A program made the position numbers and the translations under genes. Positions 12,857-26,110 of a DNA stretch of 64,000 nt are shown here, piece after piece (position 1 is the first letter of the stretch; every line of letters starts with the position of its first letter). This DNA comes from Larimichthys crocea (Eukaryota > Chordata > Actinopteri > Sciaenidae), in contig NC_040025.1 in the NCBI RefSeq assembly GCF_000972845.2, positions 19,275,399 to 19,339,398 on the forward strand, written 5' to 3'. The notes under the pieces were generated by a model that was not told the origin of the DNA, ran no database searches, and saw nothing but the letters and a program-made list of their open reading frames with translations.

Positions 12857-14212
12857 GTGCAAAATCCAGAAACCTTTCCCAACCCACACAACCTCCACTC
12901 CCTTTTTTCCCCCTCTGGGATCTTGAGTAGACTGAGAAAGTGCTTGCAGTAACTTTGGGAAAACATCATATATTCATTTTTTTTATGATTTTAAAGGTAT
13001 GTTTCCTATGACAAAATAAAAGCTTATGTCACTAAATTTGCAACATTCGTTCTGGTCTTACAGTGACAATAAAACAAGACAACTGGAATATCAGCACTGA
13101 CATGTCTGGCACAGATTATAGATACACACAATACCAAACACTAACACTACAATGGAGTTTACTAAATACAACCAAAGTGACATCTATACAGCTCTTCAGT
13201 TTCTTATAAGGATGCCTCACAAACAGGTGCTGGTATCATTTCATCAAATATCATCACATACGGAGCACTGACTCTGATATGTTGATGTAAAAATAAAATG
13301 ACACAAGAAACTGATTCACAGCAACACGTCTTAAGGAAACATTACATACACTGTTTTCTCACTTTAGTTTGTGCTTAAAGATAGATGGTGCTGTGGACTC
13401 ATTTCACTAATGAATAGAAAAAAAAATTACAAATATTAAAAATCAGTTGTTAGTTAACATAAATATTAGTAGCGTATGAGTATGATGTAATCAGTAGTAT
13501 GCTAACCACTTCTTCTTCCAACCCTGACCTTATTGATACACTGTACACTGTCATTCACTGTTTCATATATGAGGTCTTTTAACCTAAAATCACTCCACTC
13601 ATCATTAACTGTAGTTAATCTCTCAGGTAGCTTTCATATTCTAGTAAACTGTAAACTATAATAAGAAGGTTTGGTTGTTAATTGTTGTTTATTAAAATGT
13701 AAAGAAAGTAAAAAAAAAAAGTTTTTCTTGTCTCGCCAAGCAACTCGTTTGTACTCTTTAGGCGAGTGACTTGTACGTTTTAGGCCATTAGATTATGCAG
13801 CTTCAGATGCCGTGTACAAGTAATTAACTGTATGACTGTCCATTAACTGACTAATATGTAACATATAATCATGTTCCAGCATTAAGTTGATACAATTGTC
13901 AAACAAATTCAGAATAAAGGCAGTGGAAAATGTCTAAATGTCATGATTTAGATTAGGTCTCTCTCAAATTTGAAATATTTTTGTAAAATATGCCATCATA
14001 CTTTGTTCATGTAAACTCTCCTTTTGCTGGATTAGCAGGCCATCCTTGAAAATACCAGATTTGTTCCACAGTTACCTGCCTGGTTAGGTAAATGTTTTTT
14101 TGTTTTTTTAAAACTGGTGTAGCCAAATCACAAGTGAATGAATGTAAACATGTCAAGAATGTTCAGACAAAAATATTGACTAAGTCCTTCATGTTGTTCA
14201 GTCTGTCCAGCA
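12342..14212 (-). other. Presumed 3' UTR of the slc7a5-like gene
   Basis: On the minus strand the stop codon lies at 14213-14215. Candidate AATAAA signals read on the minus strand at 13688-13693 and 12342-12347. No coding exon of either strand is supported here. The extent of the UTR is a guess between those two signals. Confidence 0.4.
12795..12852. repeat. (TC)n microsatellite
   Basis: Perfect TC run of about 58 bp. It generates artefactual Arg/Glu-repeat open frames on the minus strand. Confidence 0.97.
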
Positions 14213-17200
14213 TTATTCAGATGCCTCATGTTGCTCCCTCTCCTCAGGAACAGACATGAAGATCTTCTGACAGAACATGGTGAAGATTTCTGAGGAGAAA
14301 CAACTCATCATGTTAGCCGTGTTTGTTTTCTTTTACTGGGTTACTACAGGACAAGTGCTGTCAGATCTCACTCCAGCAGATATTCAAACATGAATTTCAT
14401 AACAAACTGTAATATATGCTTTTTCAGCCTTGCCTGAGCAAATAGAGAACGGCGCTATAAAATGTCTACTCACCCAGCATCTTCTTGACCACATGGGGTT
14501 TTTTCCACTTGTAGCCCAGTAGGTACGCCGGGATGCCTGTGAGAATAATGCTGCTGCCTATCAGGCACTCAACCGGAGCTGCCCAGAAGGACACAACGAT
14601 CATGAAGACACAGCCCAAAACAAAAAGCACAGGAACTAACAGAGGAACCTGCAGAAAGGAAATACAACAGATGTAGGCATTTGTTCTAGAAACAAGGAGA
14701 GTACATACAGTACTAATATCTAACTAAATCATTCTAAAATGTGTTGATAGTAGTTGGAAAATGTATAAATCAATCAGTATAAATGTTATATACTGTATCA
14801 CATTACATCATGATGATTCATTCATAACCATGCTTTCATTTTATTGATGATGTTATATTAATGATGATAATGACAATAAGCAACCTTATCGGGGTGTTGT
14901 GTATGTTATCGCACATTAAAATCAGTGCTAGAAAGTGAGTACATTCATACATACACGTTTTAGTCCCTTAAGTATATCCATTTTCTGTTACATTATACTT
15001 CTTATCTATCAATAATAACAATTCAGAGTGAGGAAAATACTACTCCACTATACTACTTTTTGTTTTACTTAATTTATTTGAACTTTATTAACTGGTACCT
15101 TGCAAATTCAGATTAATTCTACAAAATATAATCAAAGAACAAAAAAGTATTTATACTTAAATATAAGACTTCCAAGTTACTTTACAGGTCACTCAGTAGT
15201 ATATATAAGTGACGTTGAGTATTTTTTTTAGCTTGATGCTAATACTTTTTAATTTTCATTTTATAAAACATGCTTAGTAGTAATGGTTAGGGTTAGATTT
15301 AGGTGTTAGGTAGGGTAAGGGTTAGTAGTTAGTAGGTTAGTAAAATAAATTATGACCTTTACTTGTAAGAGAATATTTTTACACTGTAATAATATTACTT
15401 TTCGGAAAAAGAATTTACTACTTCTTCCACATCTGGTTAGATCCTTTATGAAGTGAGAGCCATCCGTTCTAGTAATAATGTGTTTCCATTGTTATTTATC
15501 ATATTAACGCGTATTATTACATTTGAATAAATTCAAAGGTGTACCCGTGGTATTAATAGTTAGATGTATGAAGTATTAAGAAGTACATACAGTATTTTGG
15601 GAAACTATTTTCTGAGCCAACTAAGCATCACAAGCTAATGAAGCAACGTGCATTGTTGCCCTGTCTGAGGATCTGAATTTAGATCTAAGAAATAGTCAAG
15701 GTGTCTTGTTTCATGAATGGTTTACTTATGAATGGTTATTTACTTGAGGTTCATTTTAAAAAACAAATAGGCTGAGAGTGCTCAGGCTCAAAGGAAAGAT
15801 GAAAGACTGTGGTCAATCAAAGTAATGTTCCCATGATGAAACAGAAACAAAGAGCCACTCCCTCCTATCCTGAAAACACAATATGTCCCTACTTCCATCT
15901 AATAACAAGAGCAGTGATACAATGGTGCTTTCATTAAAAAAAATAACAAATAAATTAAAATATAATGGATGATCTATGAAATAGTGGATGTTTTGGGCAG
16001 ACAAAGAGAACTGGCTGAGGTTCAGGTAGAACAAAGGTGTTGCATCACTTGTATATCTTTCGCCAATTCTCCTTCACAGATGAATCTCCTGCGCCACGAC
16101 AACATTTACCACCTTTGATACAACCTTTCAGACATGGGTACGCTACCTTAATGGGCCTCCTGAGCTCTGGCTTTTTAAAGCGCAGCCAGAGCATGCCAGC
16201 AATGGCCATACCAACACAGAGCCAGGTGAAGAAGCTGAAGAGATTGATGACAGAGAAGATGTCCTGAGAGATGGCGTACATCATGGACAGCAAACACTGA
16301 TACAAGAAAGACAAGATTGTTTTAGTCTTTCATACACATCATATAAAGGCGCACGCGGTACTCATATGTTACACTCAAATTATTTGTTGAGTTTGTGAGC
16401 TCCTGTACTCTTTCTAGCTAATAATCATATTCAGCTGCTTAAAGATTGGTGGGCACGTGTCAGAAACCTGTTGATGCTGTTGCAATTCTTTGCAGACAAA
16501 TGTCAATATAACTATTACCTTTTTGGTTATTTGACACCATGAATTTCTAATAGTGATTATTTGTAACTGTCAGGTGGTTGCTATTAGTAGCAGCAAGGTC
16601 TTACTGTGAAGATGAGGGACGGCACCGGTGTGAAGAGGTCTGTGTGGACCAATCCCAGAGCAGCAGGGAGTTGACCTTCTCGAGCTCCAGCATAGAACAA
16701 GCTAGAAGAGAGACAGCTCTTTAATAGGTATTCTGTGATTAAATACTTGGCCATTTAGTAGTGAAGAGCTTGGAAAATCTCTCCTAAGCTTATTTCTTCC
16801 CCCAAACTTATTGTATGAACTGTAAGAAGCTGTACCAAAGTGTTGTATTACAGTAGTAAAACGTGTTATTCTCTGTGTGCAAACACACACCGTGCTGAGG
16901 TGAACAGGGAGCCGTTGACAGCTCCAAAGCAGGACAGTCCCACAAAGACAGGAATCAGCCAGGACATCACACCAAGATGGTACTCCCCAAAACTCTGTCA
17001 AACAGCATAACGTGTATGAAAGCTCATTTTTGGGAAAAACACAACTAATGGGTTACATGGTGTAGTGTGAAAGTCATAGTTGTGGTAATTCTGCGATGCT
17101 CACCACAGCGACAGCATCAGACTCGACCATGACTTCAGGAGAGATGGTGGTGAAATAGGCCAGGTTGGTCAGAACGTACACCACCGTCACTATAGGCATG

Positions 17201-20200
17201 GATATGATGATGGACAATGGCAGGTTCCTGTGAGAGGTCAAAGGTCATTTGAGGAAAGAACACCAGACATATTTTCTAGTAATGACTCATTATTTCCAAT
17301 TTAATAAGATCAGTAACTAAATTTATGTTCAGGTCTTCAGAATCTAATTGGCAATTGTGACATACTTTATATCTGATCAGCTGCGTACAGTGATCAGTCA
17401 TGCTATATATAGATATATCGTCAAAACACTCATCACATTTAAATCACCTCTCTGGATTGATCATCTCCTCTGTTACGTAATTCAGGTAATTCCTAGAAGA
17501 GAATACAGAGTTCAACATCGTTTTAGTGACTGGACAAAGACTCTAGTTACTGTTTATTGTAAATGCAAAAGCAAATAGTTAGCAGCTATGAATAAATTAT
17601 TCTATTTCTGGTTGGTGATTACATCAAAATAGGTCATGAAATGCCTCACCAGCCTCCAAAAGCAAAAAGACCACTGTACAGAGCCAAGACAATATTGTCC
17701 ACTCCCAGTTTGCTGCCTTCAAATGCCTTTTCTGGTGTCAGGTATGGCACATCGCCTGCAAAAACACAGAAAAAAGAAGTTAAATGAATCTAAAAGCATT
17801 GTAACAGAAATGTTCATCTGTCTACACTTTAGTTCACAAAGTAATCATGTGCATTCATAGAGATTTAATGGATTCTCATTCAAGGGCGGCTGCTGCGTTT
17901 TATTTCCTGCATGGCTTGTCTGTTGTCTGCCTGCCCTTTGACAGGCTTGACATTTCCAAGCCAGTTGGGACTCCGTCTAAGTACTTTGCCTCCAGGTTTG
18001 ATGTACTAAAACACAATCAGCTCCGGCTCCGCTGACATTTAAAAATGAACAGAAATATCTTTCGATAAGAAAAACTTCAATCTGCTCATTTATCCACAGC
18101 AGCTAACAAATCCAGTGTATCGTTCTCAAGGGTTAATTGTCAAGTAGGTGTGTGTGTGTGTGTCTGTTCAGAAGTGTGTGTGTGCTTGAAGTCTCGGTTG
18201 TGCTCCTTTTTCTCTACCTGTCGCTTTCAGATGGTAATGACCATGCTTTCCGTGAGGCCTATTACGCACACATTATTTCTCACTCTGTCCTTCTCCCTCT
18301 GCGTTGTGAAAGACCACAGCTACGCCACCTAGTTTCCATGGCAACACTGTGTAGCACACAATGGCGGTGGGTGTGGTGTGGTAAAAAAAAAGGGGGGGGA
18401 GCAGATGTAGCATGGATTAAGCGGTGGCCATACTGTCTTCCCGCGCTGTTTTATTTTGAACGGTGGAGCTGATCCAGTTGCTTTGCTATTTCAGTTATTA
18501 AAAGCATATGTCTTTGTCTATTCAAGATGGAGCTGAGATTACACATGTGAGTCACATTAGTAGTGTTTCCCTCCAAACCTAAGGCTCTTTTTTTTGCAAC
18601 AATCATCAATATTTCTAAAGATTTCTACAAAAACTGTGACTTCTCTACCATGTTCTGTTAGACTCATACAGCACAGATGAGCCATGTATAAAACTAATTA
18701 CCCTCGGCAGTGTTCAGCTTCATACACCCACGCAGACACACACATGCACATGGATGCACACTTGCCCGGACTCAATCACATGGCTGCAGACAGACAAGCC
18801 TTGTGTTCAGCCTCAGCAACTGTGCTAACAAACTGAAAGGAGGGCAGTCTGCTTGACTGGACTCATTAGTGTTAGTCAACAATTTGTTGATCATTAGAGA
18901 CAAAAGAAATAAACCCCACTTTCTGCCGTGTCATCAAGTACTCACACACGTACAGTGAGGATGGGAAAATAATGGATTTAACTATACTGTGATAAAACCT
19001 TGTTTTTATTACACTTTACAGATCATTAGTGCGATAAACAACAACAAAGAAGAGTTGGTTTATCACACTGTACACAGCTGCATGCAGGGAAATACACACT
19101 TAAGAGACAAGGGCAGCCATACGAAAATGAGATTTTTAGACTGTTAAAGGATTATATTTAAATAATAACCAGGATTAGAGTTAGGCTTAATCTGACCAAG
19201 ATTATCCTACTACAAATGTTCACATTCCTGATGCACAGACAGACACATGTCAAACAGAAGACAGACTCAAGTATAAACTTTAAACCATTTTTTCCACTGA
19301 ACTTGTCATCAAGATGTTAGTATTAACTTAACAAAATGATACCAGATACAGAAATAGACTGAACTGCAAAATCCAGCTGGTAGTTACAGCCGCGGCTGAG
19401 TAATAAAATTATCTGTTTAATTATTGTGCTATTTTTTGTGTTTCGTAGAGCTGTGGCCACAAAATACAACACAGTGTTACATGGATCCCTGAAAAAGTCT
19501 GACCATGACAAATCAAGAAAAATAAAGCCAATCTAGAGTTTTAAATGACTTTGTGGCACTGTGTGTTGTTCTATGGGTATATGGGACTCACCTGTGGAAA
19601 TCTGGATGAAGCCAAAGAGGATGATGATGATCAAGGCCAGCAATTTGGAGGCCGTGAACAAGTCCTGGACCTTGGTGGCTGCTCTTACGCTGATACAGTT
19701 TACAAAGGTTAGGGAGGCTAAGGGAGATAGATGCAAAGAGTAGAATTATGAATTAGGGGAATATTAAGCTGCGAGTTTTAATTAACTGTGATATGAATGA
19801 GAATATTTGTCAACGCTTGACCGCATGGCCAACAACCTCCACTCACTGAGACACAGGCAGGCAATGAGTTTAGCAGCACTGTCGGGCACGGCACAGTTTG
19901 GGTAGAGAGGTTTCAGAAGGTAGGTAGCGAACACCAGCGACACCACATACTGTGATGACGGCCGGATGATGAGCATCTCCACCCACAGCTTCAGAAAGGC
20001 CGCCAGTTCGCCGTACACCTCTAAAATGTAAGTGTAGTCTCCCCCCGACTTGGTGATGGTTGTACCCAGCTCAGCGTAGCATAGGGCACCCATGGTAGAG
20101 ATCACTCCACATACAGACCAGACGATGAGGGAGAGCCCAGCTGAGCCGGTCTCTTTGATCACTCCTGTGGGAGTGACGAAAATGCCAGAGCCGATGATGG

Positions 20201-21004
20201 TGCCAATGATCATTCCCACACCATTGAAGAGGGTGATGCTGCGTTTGAGTACAATCTTCTCCCCTTTGGCAGGTGAGCCATCATTAGGGCTGGTGGCAGT
20301 GGGATCAGAGACCATGGGTGTGGATGGAGACACTGGCTGTTCTACAATCAGGCCATCTTGGTCTGGGTCTGCTTCAGCTGCTGGAGGAGAGACGACAGCA
20401 GAGCAGAAGATGACGAAGAGAGTTTCACATTTAGTGCTCCCGAAAAAGAGAGACAAGCCGAGACACTTTAAGCAGAGGTTCGTTTGACATACAATACCAA
20501 ACTTATATGACTACACACAGCAACAGGAACAACACAGACATTTCCTTTCTAATATCAGTCTATGTGTCTGGACGGTTAACAAACAGGTTAAACAAGCTCA
20601 TCTCGGTAACTGTAGAAGCCTTCTTCTTAATAATGACACATTATCTCCCTTATTAACCTATCTGTTTGTGGCTTACATTGCATCAGGTAACTGTGTTTAC
20701 ATGCGCAGCAAAAGGACTTGTGAGGTAAATATGTATATGAAACATTTCCTTCAACTGTCACCTCAGCCACCTGTCACCATCACACACACAAAACACCACG
20801 CGTGCATATCAGTAACATCAGTGTGAACGTAGTTTGCATCCGGCAATGTTGCATCAGAGCGCATGGCGGAATAATGCAGCCCTGCACCATGTGGTATCTA
20901 CAGGAGTGTGAGCATGCACTGTACCTACCCTCCATCTTCTCCTGGCTCGCCTCCTTGGCAACGCTCTCCCTGCTGCTCCGTAATTTCAGCTCTGGCTCAG
21001 CCAT
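14213..21004 (-). CDS. slc7a5: SLC7A5 (LAT1)-like large neutral amino-acid transporter, 537 aa, complete, 11 exons
   Basis: Minus-strand coding exons: 21004-20929, 20380-19847, 19717-19592, 17755-17650, 17492-17448, 17227-17104, 16994-16891, 16701-16605, 16296-16147, 14648-14474 and 14289-14213. They sum to 1614 nt with consistent phases. The protein has a soluble N-terminus and the substrate-binding unwound helix [14 protein letters not shown] in exon 2. [11 protein letters not shown] contains the Cys that in LAT1 makes the disulfide to 4F2hc (SLC3A2). [14 protein letters not shown] includes the gating Phe region, followed by about twelve hydrophobic segments and a cytosolic tail. The family exchanges large neutral amino acids at the plasma membrane as a heterodimer. 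It is longer than human LAT1 (507 aa) because of an extended acidic N-terminus. The start ATG at 21004 is the only one in frame with exon 1 and yields [11 protein letters not shown]. It could be a second teleost slc7a5 copy. Confidence 0.92.
15284..15345 (+). repeat. Degenerate telomere-like GGTTAG repeats
   Basis: A run of imperfect (TTAGGG)-like units (ggttagggttag, gggtaagggttag, gtaggttag) within intron 9 of the slc7a5-like gene (between exons 16296-16147 and 14648-14474). Interstitial units of this type are common in fish genomes. Confidence 0.6.
17756..19591 (-). other. Intron 3 of the slc7a5-like gene
   Basis: No exon supported. It contains a GT microsatellite near 18148-18165 and a short G-run near 18390-18400. 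The open frames at 17847-18035 and 18137-18472 have no recognisable similarity. Confidence 0.6.
20378..20383 (-). other. CAGCAG tandem acceptor at exon 2 of the slc7a5-like gene
   Basis: On the minus strand exon 2 begins at a CTCCAG/CAG/CTG sequence. Use of the first AG adds one Ala codon; use of the second AG removes it without changing frame. Both options keep the leftover G of exon 1 in phase. The upstream pyrimidine-rich tract fits either choice. Confidence 0.6.
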
Positions 21005-21020
21005 CTTCCCTCTTAATCTG

Positions 21021-21345
21021 TGTCCCCTTGTCTTGTCTTTTTCCTCCTGCCCCCCTTTTCCTTCCTCCCTTTATGTCCCCCTTCCTCCACCCTGCCTGGA
21101 TTTCCTCTCTGTCTCTCTAACACACACACACACACACACTCAACCCACCCCCCTCAACTCTGTCTCTCTCTCTCTCTCTGTCTGTCTCTCTAACCCTCCC
21201 TGATTCGTCCTCTCTCACACACTTGCACACACACTCTCCTCTTCATTTGCACACACTGCCTTCGTCACTCTAGACTAGAATGTATCTGACCCTGATCCTC
21301 TCCGTCTCTCCCTCCCTCCCTTCCTCCCTCCCTCCCCAGGATACA
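21021..21345. repeat. Pyrimidine-rich tract with (CA)n and (TC)n upstream of the slc7a5-like start
   Basis: The plus strand is almost entirely C/T from about 21021 to 21345, with (CA)n at 21120-21139, (TC)n at 21163-21180 and CCTC repeats near 21310-21340. It covers the 5' UTR/proximal promoter of the minus-strand transporter gene, so it reads as a GA-rich leader there. Confidence 0.75.
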
Positions 21346-21521
21346 GGAGGAGCTGAACCTTTGTGATGCTGCTGCTGCCTGAGCCTACGCCCACTCCAAA
21401 TGAATGATGGGAAATGTCAGAGGGGGGGAAGTAGGTTACTGGCAGACACCATTTGGAGGGGACACCACGTGATGCTGTAATCTTTTTGTGCGCTGCCTAA
21501 TCCAGTATTATACAGTATGTC

Positions 21522-21524
<3 letters not shown>

Positions 21525-21553
<29 letters not shown>
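21525..21553. repeat. (GT)n microsatellite
   Basis: Perfect GT run of about 29 bp. Confidence 0.95.
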
Positions 21554-21555
<2 letters not shown>

Positions 21556-22416
21556 TTCATGTGAAGTGTGTACCAGGAGGGATGTTGTAAATCTATTGCT
21601 CCCTCTAGTGGCGTCAACATGAAATATCAAGTGTCTTTGTTCTCTGTCACACAGAAAGGTGACACCGCAGAGAAAATGGAGACCCATTGGCCTACTTCAG
21701 CAGAGACAATACAGATTAATAATGATGAGGCACAGGCGATGTCTGATGACCTTTCCACCGTCTCGATATTGTGAAGTGTTTTTCATGGTGTTTGTAACTG
21801 AGCAAAATCTTTACATCGCCACAATGCCACACATGTGCACATACTGCTTCAAAACACAAAGAGCAGTGTAGCCTACTGAAGGTGCACATGTTGCTCTGTG
21901 TGGTAGAGCTTTAAAGAGGACATTTATGGAAATTATTAATCTGGAAATTCTGGACAATTGGGGAAAATAAAGTGCCGGGATTTATTTAAAATATGAGCGC
22001 TCATAGGGAATGTAACCCATTTAACTATTTGAATTATTGGAAGGGGAAAAAAAGGCTCAAGGCACATCATGAGGAAAGAGGTTGTGACATTATTTATGAT
22101 AACTTTTCGGCTTTTATTTGCAAATTATAAGCCGTATAACTTGCCTGGATGTATCTGGGGTGCTGGGTTAATGGCTTGCACTTCTCATTTCCAACCGCTA
22201 GATGTCGACTTATACACGTTTCAAACTGGTTTCCTCCACATTATGGACAAATAATAATGCGGTAAAAATAAAATTAAGACGGGGATGATGCACATGTAGA
22301 AAAAAAACGTTCTTGTGGTGTAATGCATTTACTTTGTGGCCTTTTTTGTCGAAATAAATAAATAAATAAGCATATGATTTGGTCAAGTTTCCACAGTGAA
22401 CCAGCACACTTCATGC

Positions 22417-22995
22417 GTTGCTTGGTAACCAGTGTTCCACAGACGGAAGTGCTAACATGCTAACTACAAGCTAACGCGCTAAGTAGCACCAGTGTTACCA
22501 TAATAAAATAATAAAATAATAAAACATTTATTATATAAAGTTTATTGTTGTTGTAATGTAAAATGTGCATTCCGAGAATGAGCCCCGTTCTGTTTCGGCG
22601 TCAGTAACTGCTCACTTGCATTACTATTAACGCTGACAAAGCCGACCAGCGATCACCAAGCTCTGTTCGGGTGAACGTCTTAGCTTCACAGCGGTGGAGC
22701 GCAGGCCGACGCTGGGATCACCCAGGAGCACTCTCTGCTCGGTGTCCGGGGACTTTCCCCTGGGCGGGGGGAGAGAAACAGGTTCTCAGCGTGTAGCCCA
22801 GAGTGCAAGCCTTCCGAATGCCCGGATGTGAGAAGGTGGGGGAGACGCATATATAGAGAGTCAGCAGGCGAGCTATCCAGAGTCACGGTGTGGCAAAAGT
22901 TGGAAATGTTTCGGAAGGCTGAAACTAATTGTATGTGTGAGTACGAGCGTCAGTTTTCTCTGACAAAGATCGTTCGTGTTATTTCAAAGTGAGGA
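22417..22995 (+). promoter_or_regulatory. Candidate promoter island with X-box-like site, TATA box and short ORF
   Basis: This stretch is clearly GC-richer than its surroundings (for example 22610-22850) with several CpGs. An RFX X-box-like site GTTGCTTGGTAAC lies at about 22418-22430. A TATATAG element lies at 22850-22856. About 50 bp downstream, ATG at 22906 opens a 28-codon frame (MFRKAETNCMCEYE...) ending at 22992; a GTGAGT donor follows at 22936. I recognise no gene here. It may be a divergent promoter for an unannotated plus-strand RNA. Confidence 0.3.
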
Positions 22996-23269
22996 GGCAG
23001 CTCTTTAATCACAACGTTTCGAACCGCGAGGGATCATGGGAAATTTAAAAGGCGTAGTCCAGCGCCTCTGGAGCCGCCTCCGACATGTTTTAACACAGCT
23101 ACAATCAAACCTACTGACTTAGTTTTATTGAGGACTGATAAAGGAGGGCAGCTCTAGGACTCAGTTTAAACTACTCTCTCACCCACTTTTATCTCTGATG
23201 ATACACTGGGACGTAATCATTCACATTTTGAAAACGGTCAACATTTCAGATGACTGAAATGTAAGAGAT

Positions 23270-23600
23270 GATTAGATTAGATTAGATTAGATTAGATTCA
23301 ACTTTATTGTCATTACACATGTATAAATACAAGGCAACGAAATGCAGTTTAGCATCTAATCAGAAGTGCAAATGGAAAAGTGCAATAGATACAGATAAAT
23401 GCAGTATTTACAGTAGTGCAAAAGTGCAAGGTGTGTATAGCTATGTGCAGAGTATGTACAGATAAACAATGTGGGCAGTAGTTACGGGCAGATTATATAC
23501 AAATAACTTATGGGAGCATAATGTACAGGTAGTGCAATTAATACATTAACAGACTGCAAGATACAGATGTGACTAAACTAATATTGAATTAATCTTAAAT
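23270..23600 (-). mobile_element. 3' end of a fish non-LTR retrotransposon (minus orientation)
   Basis: Starts with about five GATTA units, then 'caactttattgtcatt', 'aacgaaatgcagttt' and 'agtgcaaatgg', followed by several 'agtgcaa' words. I recall this sequence as a common LINE-derived 3' tail in teleosts, with its short terminal repeat at the left, so the element reads on the minus strand. No reverse-transcriptase frame is present. The clade is not certain and the right edge is approximate. Confidence 0.6.
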
Positions 23601-24769
23601 AAAACGTTTTAATTCTTTTCATTTACCTGTATGTGTTCCGCTGGTGGAAGAGATTTAACTCTTTTACTTAATTCAAAGTTTACCAGCCTAACAATACTAC
23701 TAATAAAGGTTCTTTGTTCAAAGTATTGTGAAGAAAATGTGGTATTACAAACTGAAAGTATTTATTATGCCCAATAGTCCCTTGATGGGTGTTCATATAT
23801 AATACTAATAATTATTGATGTATCAGTGTCAATGCAGCATTTTGAAGCTTTAACTACTTTATACTGGTTCATCAATAACAATGCATCAAACTCTAGAATC
23901 TGATCCCATGCTTCCTAACCTGTAAAGTAACTGCAGCTATAAACAAATGTATAAAAAGCAATGTAATAAAAGTAACAAGTGTAACATATCCCTTTAAAAT
24001 TATGCTGAGTCATAATGGAAATTGCTGAGGTTATCAGGCAATGATTGCTTAATAATACATTGCTTGCATGATTGCACTGATATGAAAATTATACCCAAAA
24101 TGTTGCATCAATATGATGACACATAAATGACTACTTCTGCTGAAAGTGATGAGATGAGAGACGATGATGGAAAGACAGGTCGTGCTGCTGCTGCCCACAC
24201 AGAGGTGCAAGCGGTGCAGAGTTTTGTCAGGCAAATTTTAAAGTGAGGCAGCTCATCTCGTCCATGAGACATCGGTGTGTTACAAGCAGACAGTTCAAGT
24301 ATTTTTTTAGACACAGTATGAAAATAGATAATAACTAGTGTTTACCCGAAGTAGAGGAAGAATTCACATTCTGACCTAAGTAAAAGTACACCCACTGTAG
24401 GAAAAATATTTTATTTAAAGTCCTGACACAAAATGCACCCACAAATATTCAAATGCTAAAGGACTCATTGTGAGGAGGTGGGTCAGTTCAGCATGTTCAG
24501 TTACTGGTGAGTAAACAGTATCTCTAATTTTGTGATTTCAAATAAAATAACAGCTTATTTGCACTTAATAGAACATAAGAATGCCTAATCATAATAGCTA
24601 AAATGACATTGTTTTTCACCACAAGAACAATATTTCAAAAAACTCATCCCATGAGTCATTTTCACTGTACCATCTTAATCTGCAATGAAGTAAATACCAG
24701 TACCTCAATGTTGTACCTAAGCTCACGAAGAATTGTTATATTGTTATATTTTTAATTTTCAATTGTTTA

Positions 24770-24875
24770 TATTTAGAGAATGTTTGTTATGCTCCAACGA
24801 CACCAGAACAAATTCCTTGTATGTGTAAAATCATACTTGGCAATAAAGCCCTTTCTGATTCTGATTCTGACCATA
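24770..24875 (+). mobile_element. 3' end of a fish non-LTR retrotransposon (plus orientation)
   Basis: The stretch ending 'cttggcaataaagccctttc' followed by three TGATTC-type units (about 24857-24872) is the typical 3' terminus of a CR1/L2/Rex1-like fish LINE. Only the tail is present, and the start is approximate. Confidence 0.6.
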
Positions 24876-24967
24876 AGGACATGGACATAGTTTTAAACAT
24901 AACATGTCAAAAACCCTAAACTGAATCTCATCTCATCATTCTCGTCTTTCATTTTACTCATATACTT

Positions 24968-26110
24968 TTTTTTTCTTCTCTCTGCAGGCAACCGGTTTTC
25001 TGTTCTCATTTCATGATGTTTTCTTGTTTTTCTCCTTTGCTTTGCTTTCATTTATTTTTGGCCTTTCTATTTTTACCGCTGCTTGTTCTCTTGTTTCTCC
25101 GGCTTTCTTCTCACTTACACTTGTCTCAACTCTGTATTCTCTGCACAGGCTGCTTCAAACTCCTCTGTTTTCACCTTTTAATCCTATCTTCTTCTTTTTT
25201 TTTTTTACTAGTGAATTTCTCTCTCACTCGATTCTCACTCCACCCATTTTCCTGGTCTATCTGCCTCCACTTTTCTCTCCCACACTTTTCCACAGGAGAA
25301 ATATCTTTTTTATAATTGTTGTCTGTTTAAAAGTGAAGAGAGAAAGCGATGAAACGTATGTCATGATGCAATAAGCCCATGAGTTTATTTTTCCTTCAAC
25401 ACAGTTTGTAATTGAGATACTACACGTATATTACATTTCACAAACTATATATGTGATGTGATTGTTAAACATTTAAAACCACATCTTGAGTATGCTGCTA
25501 TAACAGCCTCTACTCCTCTTACCGTGATATTCTGAAACCTGGCTGCAGGGATTTGCCTGCAGAATGGGACAAAATATGTTAATACAGGAGTATTACAGGA
25601 GTGCAATGTTAATCATTACTCTCATTTTTTCTACCTAGAGATGTTAGAATAGCCACATATTTTTATGTCACATGCAGCCACCTCACCTATCCTGTCCTAT
25701 ATACTTTCATTTTTTACTCCTTCATTCACACCTCATCTCCTCTAGTTTTTTGTCCTGTATTTCAAGGTTCCAGTTTGTCTCTCCACTCTTTAAGAACATC
25801 CATCCGCCGCCTCCATTATCCACCGACATTCCTCCCTGTTTCATATTTCTTTTCATCAGTCCTCCTCCACTAGAACCTCCTTCATTTCCCCTTGATAACC
25901 ACACTCTGCCTGAACAAGATGATGATGTGGCAAACTGGTTTTATTTTACCGCTCCTCCGCTCATTTCTTCATTGCTTCCGTATTGCTTTCTATTGCGTTT
26001 CACCTCAGTTTTCATGTAATTGTCTTCGGTCTGTGTCTGCTTCTATGATCCTTCACTGTGAGTCTTTTTAGCTCCACATCCTCTTGAACCTCTTCACTGC
26101 TCTTTGGTTG
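24968..26110. repeat. Long pyrimidine-biased low-complexity stretch
   Basis: The plus strand is rich in TTTTC/CTCC words over about 1.1 kb. Overlapping Phe/Leu/Ser-rich open frames here (25013-25374, 25672-26019) are composition artefacts with no conserved motif. Confidence 0.55.

Noticed and set aside
12663..12969. Arg/Glu-repeat open frames on the minus strand
   Set aside because: Direct products of the (TC)n microsatellite at 12795-12852.
25013..26019. Long Phe/Leu/Ser-rich frames that look like membrane proteins
   Set aside because: Composition artefact of a pyrimidine-biased stretch; several frames are open at once and none has a conserved motif.
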